Positions 36,919-46,492 of a stretch of DNA of 64,000 bases are shown here, in pieces. The stretch lies in the NCBI GenBank assembly GCA_003818205.1, contig RPRQ01000004.1:56151-120150 (forward strand), read 5' to 3'. A program made the translations under genes and the position numbers. Numbering within the stretch: the first letter of the stretch is position 1; every line of letters begins with the position of its first letter. Source of the DNA: Bacteroidales bacterium. Its GTDB lineage: Bacteria > Bacteroidota > Bacteroidia > Bacteroidales > Tenuifilaceae. The notes below the pieces were generated by a model, which was not told the origin of the DNA, made no database searches, and saw nothing but the letters and a program-made list of their open reading frames with translations.

Positions 36919-37692
36919 CTACCTCTTTTCAATAAATTTTGACATTCTAACATTAGCATCCTCTGACATTTTCATATCAGTAATAAGTTTAACCGTTTTC
37001 TTAATGTTTTTAGAATTAATAAGGTTTCTATTGAAATATCTTAAAAGTTCCTTTTCTTCAGCCAATGCAACTGGAGATACAGAACAGATACCCTGAACCA
37101 ATTCATTGACCTTTGCTTTCATTTCATTAATATCTTCGCACACATAATCAATAAGACCGATGTTTTGTGCTTCGGAGGCCGAAAACACTTTGCCTGTAAA
37201 AATCTGATATCGAATATCAACAGGTCTTACTCTAGCATGTAGATAAGGTGCAATCACTGATGGTACTAAGCCCAAACGTAACTCGGTAAGTCCAAATTTA
37301 GTATCCTTGGTGGCCAAGTTAAAATCACTTGCACCCAAAAAGCCTAAAGCACCGCCAAATGCATGTCCATGAACTAAATTAATGACCACTTTCTTAGAAT
37401 GATAAATCGTTTTAAAGCAATTGGCGAGCATATTGCTATCGGCATAATTTTTCCTATATCCCTGTTCTCCTGATTTCTTCATCCAATTGATATCTGCGCC
37501 AGCGCAGAACGAACCTCCATTTCCTCTAATTACAATTACCCTAATCTCATCTTTCTTTTCAATCCATTCAAATCCTTTAACTAACTCTTTAATGATTACT
37601 GGATTCAACGCATTACGGATTTCGGGTTGGCTTAACCAGATTGTAGCATAATTATTATGGAGGTCAACTTTAATTTTCTCGAAACTCTTCAT
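36919..37692 (-). CDS. liuC: Enoyl-CoA hydratase, probable methylglutaconyl-CoA hydratase
   Basis: Crotonase-fold protein of 257 aa. The oxyanion-hole segment is GSFCAGADINWMKK, and the GADxNWM form is typical of methylglutaconyl-CoA hydratases (LiuC/AUH). The catalytic region follows with GHAFGGALGFLGASD and LTELRLGLVPSV. The expected reaction is hydration of 3-methylglutaconyl-CoA to HMG-CoA, the substrate of the reductase two genes downstream. It starts 10 bp after the carboxylase beta-subunit stop. Myxobacterial LiuC also works in the dehydration direction, so flux direction is open. Confidence 0.82.
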   Translation of the reverse strand: MKSFEKIKVDLHNNYATIWLSQPEIRNALNPVIIKELVKGFEWIEKKDEIRVIVIRGNGGSFCAGADINWMKKSGEQGYRKNYADSNMLANCFKTIYHSKKVVINLVHGHAFGGALGFLGASDFNLATKDTKFGLTELRLGLVPSVIAPYLHARVRPVDIRYQIFTGKVFSASEAQNIGLIDYVCEDINEMKAKVNELVQGICSVSPVALAEEKELLRYFNRNLINSKNIKKTVKLITDMKMSEDANVRMSKFIEKR

Positions 37693-37702
37693 AGTTTTTT
37701 CT

Positions 37703-39289
37703 TTACATTCTGTAAACGCCTGTTTTTGGTTCAGGGAAAGGTTTATTTAGTGCTATGGAAATGCTCAAAGCCAAAACCTCACGGGTAATAATAGGGTCAA
37801 TTATTCCATCGTCCCAAATCCTTGATGTGCTGTATAACGCTGAACTCTCAGTTTCAAACCGTTGTAATATCTCATGTTTCATATCCGTATTTTTATTACT
37901 GCTTTCTCCTTTTTGCTTGATACTTACCAATACTTCGGATGCCTGCTCGCCCCCCATTACCCCAATTTTTGCGTTAGGCCACATAAACAGAAAGTTAGGT
38001 TCATATGCCCTTCCAGCCATGGCGTAATTCCCTGCGCCATAAGAACCCCCAACAATAATTGTAATTTTCGGAACATTTGCATTAGCACCCGCTTGTATCA
38101 TTTTAGCACCATCTTTTGCTATGCCCTTATGTTCATACTCTTTTCCAACCATAAAACCGGCTATATTCTGTAAAAAAACAATTGGAATACTCCGGCTACA
38201 GCATAGTTCAATAAAATGAGTTGCTTTAAGAGCAGATTCAGAGAACAATATCCCATTATTGGCTACTATGCCAATATTATAACCCATAATCCTTGCAAAC
38301 CCTGTAATAATTGATTGCGCGTAATTGGCTTTGAATTCTTGAAATTTACTTCCATCGACCAATCGCGCTATTATTTCATACATATCAATTCCTTTTTTCA
38401 GACTTGGCTGAATTATACCGTAAATTTCATCGATGAGATATAGCGGTTCCTCAATCTCAATTCTATCAACATTTTGCTTTGGATTCTTATTGAAATGATC
38501 AAAAACATCCCTACATATTCTTAACGCATCCTCATCATTATCAGCCAAATGATCCACTACTCCTGATATAGAAGTGTGAACTACTGCTCCGCCAAGCTCC
38601 TCAACAGTAACAACCTCACCAATAGCAGCTTTAACAAGAGGAGGTCCTGCAAGAAATATTGAACCCGTTCCCTTCACGATAATACTTTCATCGCTCATTG
38701 CGGGAATATAAGCTCCGCCTGCAGTACATGATCCCATAACGATAGCAACTTGAGGAATCCTTTCGGCTGAAAGTTTTGCCTGATTAAAAAAAATTCTACC
38801 AAAGTGATCTTTATCGGGATATACATTGGCTTGCTCTGGTAAAAAAACTCCACCCGAATCGACCAAGTAAACAATTGGCAAGTTGTTCTGCAAAGCAATC
38901 TCTTGCGCCCTTAAATGCTTCTTTATTGTTTCGTTAACATACGTCCCGCCTTTAACCGTTGCATCGTTTGCAACAATTACAGTCTCCATTCCGTGGATAA
39001 GCCCTATTCCTGTAATAATACCTGCTCCGGGGAATTGATTATCGTATTGATCATAGGCCGCAAGTGATGAAAGTTCAAAGAAAGGAGTATCTCTATCAAT
39101 TAATAACCTTATTCTCTCACTGGCCAATAATTTACCTCTGGCTTTATGCTTCTCAAGAATATCGCCATCTCTTTTACTTTGTGTCTCGTTTAATATGTCT
39201 TGTATTCTCTTATTTAAGGACTTATTATATTCATTGTTAGCAACAAACTCCTCCGACCGTAGATTTATACGAGTTTTTAGAACATCCAT
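37703..39289 (-). CDS. liuB: Methylcrotonoyl-CoA carboxylase beta subunit
   Basis: Carboxyltransferase subunit of 528 aa. The start is set at the ATG at 39289 because [13 protein letters not shown] matches the normal beginning of this family; the frame is open to 39325. Two crotonase-like halves carry [16 protein letters not shown] and [11 protein letters not shown] in the N half, then [11 protein letters not shown] and [16 protein letters not shown] in the C half. It would carboxylate methylcrotonoyl-CoA to methylglutaconyl-CoA together with a biotin-carrying alpha subunit, which is not encoded in the window. Geranyl-CoA carboxylase is a less likely alternative. First gene of the operon. Confidence 0.88.
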   Translation of the reverse strand: MDVLKTRINLRSEEFVANNEYNKSLNKRIQDILNETQSKRDGDILEKHKARGKLLASERIRLLIDRDTPFFELSSLAAYDQYDNQFPGAGIITGIGLIHGMETVIVANDATVKGGTYVNETIKKHLRAQEIALQNNLPIVYLVDSGGVFLPEQANVYPDKDHFGRIFFNQAKLSAERIPQVAIVMGSCTAGGAYIPAMSDESIIVKGTGSIFLAGPPLVKAAIGEVVTVEELGGAVVHTSISGVVDHLADNDEDALRICRDVFDHFNKNPKQNVDRIEIEEPLYLIDEIYGIIQPSLKKGIDMYEIIARLVDGSKFQEFKANYAQSIITGFARIMGYNIGIVANNGILFSESALKATHFIELCCSRSIPIVFLQNIAGFMVGKEYEHKGIAKDGAKMIQAGANANVPKITIIVGGSYGAGNYAMAGRAYEPNFLFMWPNAKIGVMGGEQASEVLVSIKQKGESSNKNTDMKHEILQRFETESSALYSTSRIWDDGIIDPIITREVLALSISIALNKPFPEPKTGVYRM

Positions 39290-39516
39290 TGATTTAGAAC
39301 AATTAAGTAAACGCTTTGTAAACATCTAAATGATTGATTTGTTCGGTAGAAATCATCGAACAAAGAGTGTTTATTTAGAATTATTACAAATAACAAACAT
39401 GATGTTGTTTAGATAGATTAGGACATTGCTTTTGGAGGGAAAATCAAGTTAATAAAAGCTAATGCTTGAATACGATGTGCTAATGGGGAAAAAATGAGTC
39501 TATTGTAAATCAGAGA

Positions 39517-40626
39517 TTAATCTTCAAACAACCTTAATTGTCTATAATCTTCGTGCTTCTTATTCGGAATCTGCTTTTCACCAAAGTTTGATAGCGTAAT
39601 TCCAAGCAAACGCACCTTTTTACCCTCCACTATTGATGGTGTGAGCAGATGCTTTGTTATGCTAAAAATATCATCGATATCTGAAATTGGATTGATGAGT
39701 GACTGACTTCGGGTTATCTGCTTAAAATCGCTGTACTTAACCTTTAGAGTTACTGTTCGGCCTTTTAGATTGTACTTTTTTAGACGATTACAAACCGTTT
39801 GGGAAATATGGCCCAGCTCCTCGTACATATCATCAATTTCCTTTAAATCGTGCAAAAAGGTATCCTCAGCCCCCACTGATTTCGTCTCGCGTTCTGGCTC
39901 AACGCTTCTATTATCGATACCTCTTACGATATTGTAATAGAAATGGCCAACCTTGCCAAAATGGGTCACCACCTCCTGCTCGGTTAACTTCTTCAAATCC
40001 GCACCAGTGAAAAGGTTCATGCGTTTCATCTTATCGGCAGTAACCTTACCTACGCCAAAGAATTTCTCTACTGGAAGATTCTCTATAAATGACTCAACTT
40101 TTGATGGCCCAATAAAAGTTAAACCATCGGGTTTCTTTATATCAGATGCAATCTTGGCAATAAACTTATTGATGGAAACTCCTGCCGATGCGGTCAAATG
40201 CAACTCATCTTTTATGGCTTGCCTAATCTGCTTAGCAATTTCGATGGCAGAACCGATGTTTTGCTTATCGTGAGTAACATCCAAATAAGCTTCATCCAAT
40301 GAAAGGGGTTCAATTAAATCGGTATATCGACTGAATATCTCGCGTAATTTATTCGAAACCTCTTTATAAACGCTGAATCGAGGTCGAATGAATATTACAT
40401 CGGGACAAAGCTGCAAGGCCCTTTTTGATGACATTGCCGAATGTATTCCAAACTTGCGAGCCTCATAGCTCGCGGTGGCTACAACACCTCGCCCATCGGG
40501 CGAACCACCAACAACGATAGGTCGATCACGATACATTGGATTATCGCGCTGCTCGACAGACGCATAAAAAGCATCCATGTCGACATGAATAATCTTGCGA
40601 TGCCCCTTATTTGTCTTGTTTTCCAT
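39517..40626 (-). CDS. dinB: DNA polymerase IV
   Basis: Y-family translesion polymerase of 369 aa. Metal-binding motifs are VDMDAFYASVE near the N-terminus and SLDEAYLDVT around residue 110; the little-finger domain follows from about 240. The start is ATG 40626 (MENKTNKG), since the longer frame begins with TTG. It lacks an obvious C-terminal clamp peptide, except perhaps the terminal QLRLFED, which fits the QLxLF beta-clamp motif. It appears monocistronic. Confidence 0.93.
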   Translation of the reverse strand: MENKTNKGHRKIIHVDMDAFYASVEQRDNPMYRDRPIVVGGSPDGRGVVATASYEARKFGIHSAMSSKRALQLCPDVIFIRPRFSVYKEVSNKLREIFSRYTDLIEPLSLDEAYLDVTHDKQNIGSAIEIAKQIRQAIKDELHLTASAGVSINKFIAKIASDIKKPDGLTFIGPSKVESFIENLPVEKFFGVGKVTADKMKRMNLFTGADLKKLTEQEVVTHFGKVGHFYYNIVRGIDNRSVEPERETKSVGAEDTFLHDLKEIDDMYEELGHISQTVCNRLKKYNLKGRTVTLKVKYSDFKQITRSQSLINPISDIDDIFSITKHLLTPSIVEGKKVRLLGITLSNFGEKQIPNKKHEDYRQLRLFED

Positions 40627-40652
40627 CGAAATCAATGATGAAACCTTTGATG

Positions 40653-40660
40653 CAAATATA
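40653..40660 (-). promoter_or_regulatory. Candidate -7 promoter box of dinB
   Basis: On the - strand this reads TATATTTG, matching the Bacteroidota -7 consensus TAnnTTTG, and lies 26 bp before the dinB ATG. No convincing -33 TTG was found at the usual distance, so only the -7 half is supported. Confidence 0.4.
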
Positions 40661-40824
40661 GAGGATTGTAATGGAAATGAGTTGAAAATGCTAATGTCAC
40701 AAAAAAATGTATTAACAACAGTACAGCTGATAGCTCATCGGAAAAATGTTTTTTGGCTTGTTAGAATCAGCATAGAAAAATGGAATTACTCGAACTACAA
40801 TCAATTAGAAAAAATGAATACGTT

Positions 40825-40952
40825 TTTTCTTTCTTGGCGAACCTGCCTACCCTGCCTACCGGCAGGCAGGCGGCAGACTTGGCGACTTTACGTGACAAAT
40901 AAGCAAGTAACAATCTTTATCACTGTAATTTACATTTGTCCAAGAAAGAAAA
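40825..40952. repeat. MITE-like 128-bp inverted-repeat element with nested palindrome
   Basis: Ends are perfect 13-bp inverted repeats: TTTTCTTTCTTGG (40825-40837) and CCAAGAAAGAAAA (40940-40952). Inside lies a 20-bp GC-rich palindrome at 40851-40870 with one mismatched pair, built from CCTGCC/GGCAGG units. The GC-rich core stands out in AT-rich surroundings. It occupies most of the 426-bp gap between dinB and the permease; no gene is supported there. It looks like a non-autonomous mobile or repetitive intergenic element, but no second copy is present in the window. Confidence 0.6.
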
Positions 40953-41052
40953 TGGCTACCTAAAAATGTACCTGAGTAGTTACAAAACACTAAATTTTTG
41001 TAAAAGTTAAAATTACTAAAACTTTAAATTGAAAATATTCAAGTTTATATTA

Positions 41053-43416
41053 CTACTCATACCGCAAAGCATCAACGGGATTGGAAATTGACACCTTCAC
41101 GGTTTGAAAAGTTGATGTAACAACTACGATTAGCACAATAATCATTGTTGAAATAATAAATACCGAGAAATGAAGGGGAAGTTTGTTCGCACCTGGAATA
41201 GAATTATACATAATATAAGATGCAGGCCATGCAATAATTGAAGAATATACTATCAACGAAAGATATTCCTTGGTCAGCATCATAAAGATGCTAAAGTCGG
41301 AACTGCCATTAATCTTCCTGATCCCAATCTCTTTGGTTCTTCGCTGAATTGTGAACGAAACTAAACCAAGCAATCCAATAATTGCAAGAAAGATATTTAT
41401 CACAGTAAAAAATACAAGCGAATTGTTTACTGAATTGTATACCAGTAAAACGTTCTCATTTTTAAATGTCTCGTTCAACTCCTTAAATTCCAAAGCACTA
41501 TTAGGGAAATAGTTCTCAAACTCAACCTGAACTATCCTTTTTGCCTCCTCTATCTTTCCTTTCTCAACGCGGAATGCAAATGACCAATCACCATATCTTG
41601 GCTCCGACTCAAGAACCAGTACTGCAGGCTCAATGCCGTTGTGCATATCCTTATACATATAATTTTTCACTACACCAACGACAACAAGCCTATTATTAGC
41701 CAACTTCTTCCCAATTGGATCTTTCCAGCCAAAACTTCTACAAGCAGTTTCATTAATAATGCAAGAGTTTAAAGTATCAGCAGAAAATTTTCTGGAAAAA
41801 CCTCGCCCAAGCAACACCTGGATACCCAAGGTGTTCAAAAAATCGTAGTTTACCGCATTGAACCGAACATTAACTGATTCTCCTTGCAGACATCCCTCCC
41901 AATTTACATTTCCTCCGCCAAACGAAACAAAAGGAATATGTTCACAAAAACATCCATCCTTAAACTCGGGGTGCGATATGATTCTACTTTTCAAGTCATC
42001 GAATTGAACATTAGGTTTTGCACACGAAAACCGAGCATATACAATGTTATCCTTATTAAATCCCAAATCCTTTGTTAACAAATACTTTATTTGCTCAGAA
42101 AAGCCAATTGTTATTATTATTAGAAAAAGAGAAATTGAAAATTGGAGAACAATAAGAATCTTTTTAGGTCCAAGCTTCTCTCGTTTAGTCTTGAATAAGT
42201 TCCCCTTTAGTAAATATATTATATTTCTTGAAGCGAGGAAGAGAGCGGGATATGCACCAGAAAGTAATCCTGTAAGTATAGAAATTGATATAATCTTCAA
42301 ACTAAAAGCCCAGTCGCTTATTATGGAAAAACTTATATCTTTTCTTACAATACTATTATAAATGGGGAGGAAGTTTTCAATAATAAAAAAAGAGATTGTT
42401 ACTGCAAGCACTGAGACTATTACCGCCTCAACCTGCAACTGAGTGATTAATGAAACCTTACTACTCCCACAAACTTTTTTAACAGCAATCTCTTTCGTTC
42501 TAATGGCTGCTTGAGCAGTAGCCAGATTAATATAGTTAAAACATGCCAAAAGCAGAATAAACACTCCTATTAACCGATATAGAAAAAGCACAATGAGATA
42601 GTCGTTCTCATAGTTGAAATTAAGATAAAGCATTGAAAGTGGCCGTAATGAGATTTTCTCCTCAACTTTACGTGGGTTTACTTTGTAGAGATCCCAAACC
42701 TTAGCATTAACTTTATCTAAATCACTTGCCGATTTGAGCATAACAAATGTCATGTTATCGCCTGTCCATTGCTCTCTAATATTCCTTTCTTTTTCAAGCG
42801 AAGTAAGCGAAACGATGTAGGTTGGACGAAAGATCGAATTCTTTGGTAAATCCTTGTAAATACCAGTGACCTTTAACTCATTTCGTTTTTCGATGAGAAT
42901 GGTTTTGCCCACAGCATTCCCTTCGGGAAAAAGTTTATCTGCCATACTTTTCGAGAGGATAACTGAAAACGGCTCCTTTAAAGCAATTGAACTATTTCCC
43001 TCGATAAATTGATAGGTGAAAATATCAAATATTGAAGGCTCAGTAATAATGCCTTCTTGCTCATAGATTTGATTTAGCGGTGTTGATGACAAATATCGAC
43101 CACCTAGCTGTTCAACCACCATCGTTTTTTCAACCTCAGGACATTCCGCTTCGATTAACTTAGCTGTAATTCCATGGGTGTGAGGTGAAATATTATTACC
43201 ATCCATCGCAGCAACAGCCTTAACAAATGTGCGCTGTACTCTATAGATTCTTTCGTAGTTAACGTTGTGTTTATCCCAACTTTTCTCGTATTTTACAAAA
43301 AGAGAGATAAGAATAAAAGCTGAGAATCCGACTGCTAAACCAAATACATTAATGGTTGCATTCAGCTTATGCTTACTAATGCTTCGGATTGTTGTTTTAA
43401 AATTCAATATCATCAT
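41053..43416 (-). CDS. MacB/FtsX-type ABC transporter permease
   Basis: Inner-membrane permease of 787 aa with the same double FtsX layout as the one at 4407-6761: N-terminal helix, periplasmic domain, helices near residues 290-400, second periplasmic domain and three C-terminal helices. The start is placed at ATG 43416 (MMILNFKTT) because the frame upstream begins with TTG and would add an unlikely basic leader. A candidate sigma-54 promoter (43482-43497) lies upstream and a sigma-54 regulator gene is divergent to it, so it is a probable target of that system. No ATPase is adjacent; FtsE at 46493 is the nearest. Confidence 0.85.
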   Translation of the reverse strand: MMILNFKTTIRSISKHKLNATINVFGLAVGFSAFILISLFVKYEKSWDKHNVNYERIYRVQRTFVKAVAAMDGNNISPHTHGITAKLIEAECPEVEKTMVVEQLGGRYLSSTPLNQIYEQEGIITEPSIFDIFTYQFIEGNSSIALKEPFSVILSKSMADKLFPEGNAVGKTILIEKRNELKVTGIYKDLPKNSIFRPTYIVSLTSLEKERNIREQWTGDNMTFVMLKSASDLDKVNAKVWDLYKVNPRKVEEKISLRPLSMLYLNFNYENDYLIVLFLYRLIGVFILLLACFNYINLATAQAAIRTKEIAVKKVCGSSKVSLITQLQVEAVIVSVLAVTISFFIIENFLPIYNSIVRKDISFSIISDWAFSLKIISISILTGLLSGAYPALFLASRNIIYLLKGNLFKTKREKLGPKKILIVLQFSISLFLIIITIGFSEQIKYLLTKDLGFNKDNIVYARFSCAKPNVQFDDLKSRIISHPEFKDGCFCEHIPFVSFGGGNVNWEGCLQGESVNVRFNAVNYDFLNTLGIQVLLGRGFSRKFSADTLNSCIINETACRSFGWKDPIGKKLANNRLVVVGVVKNYMYKDMHNGIEPAVLVLESEPRYGDWSFAFRVEKGKIEEAKRIVQVEFENYFPNSALEFKELNETFKNENVLLVYNSVNNSLVFFTVINIFLAIIGLLGLVSFTIQRRTKEIGIRKINGSSDFSIFMMLTKEYLSLIVYSSIIAWPASYIMYNSIPGANKLPLHFSVFIISTMIIVLIVVVTSTFQTVKVSISNPVDALRYE

Positions 43417-43481
43417 GGCAATATACTTTTTTTGAATTCTTTTTACAATACAAACTCTATTATCTGAACCCAAACAAAGGA

Positions 43482-43497
43482 ACCAACAGATATGCCA
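43482..43497 (-). promoter_or_regulatory. Candidate sigma-54 promoter for the permease
   Basis: On the - strand the 16 bases read TGGCATATCTGTTGGT. The sigma-54 consensus is TGGCACRNNNNTTGCW, so the -24 GG and the TTG of the -12 element are at the right spacing. The mismatches are T for C at position 6 and G for C in the -12 GC. The site ends 65 bp before the permease ATG and faces it. An NtrC-type regulator gene is divergent. Confidence 0.5.
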
Positions 43498-43585
43498 TCA
43501 ATCATACAGAGTTAAATATCAAAACAATACTCTTTTACAAGATAGATTCCTCATCAATTATATTGTAAAATATATGAACATCAAC

Positions 43586-43602
43586 TGTTCAGTATCTGAA
43601 CA
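43586..43602. promoter_or_regulatory. 17-bp dyad, candidate NtrC-type enhancer
   Basis: TGTTCAG-TAT-CTGAACA is a perfect 7-bp inverted repeat with a 3-base centre. It lies about 90 bp upstream of the candidate sigma-54 promoter for the permease and 47 bp upstream of the regulator ATG. A half-site TATCTGAAC recurs at 43461-43469. The size and distance suit the binding site of a Fis-type HTH dimer such as the adjacent regulator. Confidence 0.5.
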
Positions 43603-43649
43603 ATTCAATATATTTGTTTGGCAGTTTATTACGATTAAAGTCGCCTCAA

Positions 43650-45023
43650 ATGAATAAAGTGCTCGCTGGCAGAATCCTAATTATCGACGATAACCAACAA
43701 ATCCTTGAATCGTTGCAGATGCTTTTAAAATACGAGTTCAAGGAGATTGTATGTAAGCAACACCCAAGCGAAATCGTTGAGAAACTTGTTGTCAATCCCT
43801 TTGACGTTATCCTTTTGGATATGAATTTTAAAAATCCAAATAACACAGGGAAAGAGGGATTATTCTGGCTATGTGAGATTTTGAAACGCGATCCGTTAGC
43901 CGTTGTTATATTAATAACTGCTTATGGGGATATTTCCCTTGCAGTTCAAGCAATCAAGGATGGAGCAACAGATTTTGTTACAAAACCTTGGGATTCCGAC
44001 AAACTAATCATTACACTCAAGAATGCCCTAGAGCTAAGGCTTAATAAGTTAAAAGTTAAGAAATTGCAAGGCAGCCAAGCAATCCTTAGAGGCGATATCG
44101 ATAAGCATTTTCAACTTTTCAAAGGCAGTTCAAAGTCCATGGAGGAAGTTTATCGAACCATCGAAAAGGTTGCATCTACCGATGCAAACGTTCTTATTTA
44201 TGGCGAGAATGGAACAGGCAAAGAGCTAATTGCTAGAGAACTTCATCGAAAATCGAACAGGGCTGATGAAACATTTATTGGCGTAGATCTTGGCTCAATC
44301 AGCGAAACCCTTTTTGAGAGCGAACTTTTCGGTCACATCAAAGGAGCCTTTACCGATGCTCGCGAGGATAGAGCGGGGCGTTTTGAGATAGCAACAGGAG
44401 GCACCCTTTTTATGGATGAAGTAAGCAATCTTCCTTTCGCTCAGCAGTCAAAATTGCTAACCGTTTTGCAAAATAGAATAATAACCCGCTTGGGCTCAAA
44501 TACCCAAATCCCTATTGATATCAGGTTGATAACCGCCACAAATCGAAACCTTGAAGAGATGATTAGGAACAGCTCTTTCCGCGAGGATTTATTTTATCGT
44601 ATAAATACCATAACGATTCATCTGCCCCCTTTACGTGAGAGAAAGGAGGATATTCAGGGCTTAGCCGAGTTCTTTATCAAGCAATATTCGCTCAAATACG
44701 ACAAGCCAAACATTGAGTTAAGCACAAGGGCATTGGATGCCCTGCAAAAGCATAAATGGCCTGGGAATATTAGGGAGTTAAAGCATACCATTGAAAAGTC
44801 GATTATTCTTTGTGATTCTGATAAAATTCAACCTGCCGATCTGGGTCTTAGGTACGATGTTTCATTAGCAAGAGCCAGTGACAATCAAAGTTTATCGGAA
44901 TCCGAAAAACAAACTATAATCAATGCTTTGGAGAAAGCAAAGGGAAATCTATCGTTGGCGGCCAAAACCCTTGAAATCTCACGGACTACACTTTACGCAA
45001 AGATTCAAAAGTATAACCTTTAA
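43650..45023 (+). CDS. Sigma-54-dependent response regulator (NtrC family)
   Basis: Transcription activator of 457 aa. The receiver domain (1-120) has Asp13, Asp14 and phosphoacceptor Asp57. The AAA+ domain (about 155-380) has Walker A GENGTGKE, the sigma-54 contact loop GAFTDA in place of the classical GAFTGA, and LFMDEVSNLP as Walker B. A Fis-type helix-turn-helix ends the protein (NLSLAAKTLEISRTTLYAKI). The start is ATG 43650; the longer frame begins with TTG. It is followed 9 bp later by its kinase gene. Confidence 0.9.
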   Translation: MNKVLAGRILIIDDNQQILESLQMLLKYEFKEIVCKQHPSEIVEKLVVNPFDVILLDMNFKNPNNTGKEGLFWLCEILKRDPLAVVILITAYGDISLAVQAIKDGATDFVTKPWDSDKLIITLKNALELRLNKLKVKKLQGSQAILRGDIDKHFQLFKGSSKSMEEVYRTIEKVASTDANVLIYGENGTGKELIARELHRKSNRADETFIGVDLGSISETLFESELFGHIKGAFTDAREDRAGRFEIATGGTLFMDEVSNLPFAQQSKLLTVLQNRIITRLGSNTQIPIDIRLITATNRNLEEMIRNSSFREDLFYRINTITIHLPPLRERKEDIQGLAEFFIKQYSLKYDKPNIELSTRALDALQKHKWPGNIRELKHTIEKSIILCDSDKIQPADLGLRYDVSLARASDNQSLSESEKQTIINALEKAKGNLSLAAKTLEISRTTLYAKIQKYNL

Positions 45024-45032
45024 CTCAAAAAC

Positions 45033-46379
45033 TTGAAAGCAAATAGTTTCACTCTAAACATTATAGCACGTGTAATCCTGATTGCACTAACCTGCTTTGG
45101 GTTGATTTGGTTTTGGACGGAAACCGATAGAGTTGTCACAATTTTACTTTTCTTCTTATTACTTATTATCGAAGTAATATCACTCATTCATTTTCTAAAC
45201 CAAGTAAATCGCGATCTTGCAAACTTTCTATATTACTTACAAGAAAACGATACTACCCTCGCCTACTCCAGAAAAAGGATTGAGAAAAACTTTGGAAACT
45301 TCGTTTTCGATCTCGATAAAATAGTAAAGAAACTACATCAAGCGGGAGTTGAGAAGGTTCAACAGCAATACTTCATCAATGCGATTGTTGAACAGGTTAA
45401 CGTTGGGTTAATTGCCTATAACAAGGGTGGAAGAATTGCACTAGCAAACAATGCCGCCACAAAGCTATTCGGAATCGATTCGAAAAGTAAGGTTTCAGCC
45501 CTTGTTGATAATCATCCTGAACTTAAGGATTTGCTAACCCTTAATCTTGATGGAATTCCAACCGTTGTAAAAATTATTACCCAAGGTAAGATAACTAGTC
45601 TAGCCGTAAAAAAAACACTACTGAAACTAAGCAACGAGGAGATATTTCTTGTCAGTTTTGATGATATCAGAAGCGAGCTGGAGGCTCAGGAGGTTGATGC
45701 TTGGCGAAAACTCATCAGACTCCTTCGACATGAAATAATGAATTCAATAACGCCCATACTCACCCTTACAACAGCAATTCGCAGAGGTTTTACAAATAAT
45801 AATGAGATTAAAACGCTCGAATCAATAAGACCTGAAAATGTAAACGACGCTTTAACCAGTGCGAATGTAATCGAAGAAAGAGGCAAAGCGCTTATCGATT
45901 TTGTTGAAAAATTTAAGAATTTTACAACTCCCCCTAATCTTAAAATTAGTTCATTCTCGATTATTGAATCATTAGAAAAGATTAAAAATCTATATGCCGA
46001 AGAACTCACCACTCGAAATGTTGAATTGATTATCAATGCATATCCAACTGACTTAAGGTTAACTGCAGATAAGGATTTGGTTGAGCAGGTAATCATCAAC
46101 CTAGTTAAAAATGCTATTGAAGCAATTAATCACAACAATGGGAAAGTAGAAATTTCAGCCCAACTTAACCCAGAACAACGTTTCTCTATCAATGTGACTG
46201 ATAATGGGCATGGAATCCCTGCCGAGTATCTCGAAAGCATTTTCCTTCCATCATTTACCACAAAAGAACATGGAATGGGCATTGGACTAAGCTTTTGCAA
46301 ACAGATTATGCAATCGCATCAAGGGACTATAGCAGTTGAATCGAAAGCAAACTCAACAAAATTTGAACTACAATTCTAG
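45033..46379 (+). CDS. Membrane sensor histidine kinase of the sigma-54 system
   Basis: Sensor kinase of 448 aa. Two membrane helices (about residues 10-28 and 34-55) flank almost no extracytoplasmic loop, so it probably senses the membrane or an internal signal. A PAS-like domain spans about 105-200. The phosphoacceptor His lies in LLRHEIMNSITP, and ATP binding is marked by NLVKNAIEAI, DNGHGIP and GIGLSFCKQIM. Translation must begin at TTG 45033, as no ATG or GTG suits the N-terminal helices. It is cotranscribed with the regulator 9 bp upstream. Confidence 0.87.
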   Translation: MKANSFTLNIIARVILIALTCFGLIWFWTETDRVVTILLFFLLLIIEVISLIHFLNQVNRDLANFLYYLQENDTTLAYSRKRIEKNFGNFVFDLDKIVKKLHQAGVEKVQQQYFINAIVEQVNVGLIAYNKGGRIALANNAATKLFGIDSKSKVSALVDNHPELKDLLTLNLDGIPTVVKIITQGKITSLAVKKTLLKLSNEEIFLVSFDDIRSELEAQEVDAWRKLIRLLRHEIMNSITPILTLTTAIRRGFTNNNEIKTLESIRPENVNDALTSANVIEERGKALIDFVEKFKNFTTPPNLKISSFSIIESLEKIKNLYAEELTTRNVELIINAYPTDLRLTADKDLVEQVIINLVKNAIEAINHNNGKVEISAQLNPEQRFSINVTDNGHGIPAEYLESIFLPSFTTKEHGMGIGLSFCKQIMQSHQGTIAVESKANSTKFELQF

Positions 46380-46492
46380 AATCAATGTTATACTTCATTC
46401 AACTTTCTTAAATCTTTTTTCTATCACCAAAAATCAACCTATCTTTATAGCTGCTTAAACAAACTCAGCTATCAAATTGTAAATATTTAACC

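Noticed and set aside
40595..40963. 122-codon + strand frame across the dinB-permease gap
   Set aside because: It spans the inverted-repeat element and its palindrome; the amino acid sequence reflects the repeat, not a protein.
43417..43473. Longer start of the permease
   Set aside because: TTG start adding a basic 19-residue leader before a normal first helix; ATG 43416 fits the family.
43618..43633. TGGCAGTTTATTACGA as a sigma-54 promoter for the regulator
   Set aside because: The -12 part reads TACGA rather than TTGCW, so the GC element is missing.
43614..43649. Longer start of the sigma-54 regulator
   Set aside because: It begins with TTG and adds residues absent from receiver domains; ATG 43650 fits better.
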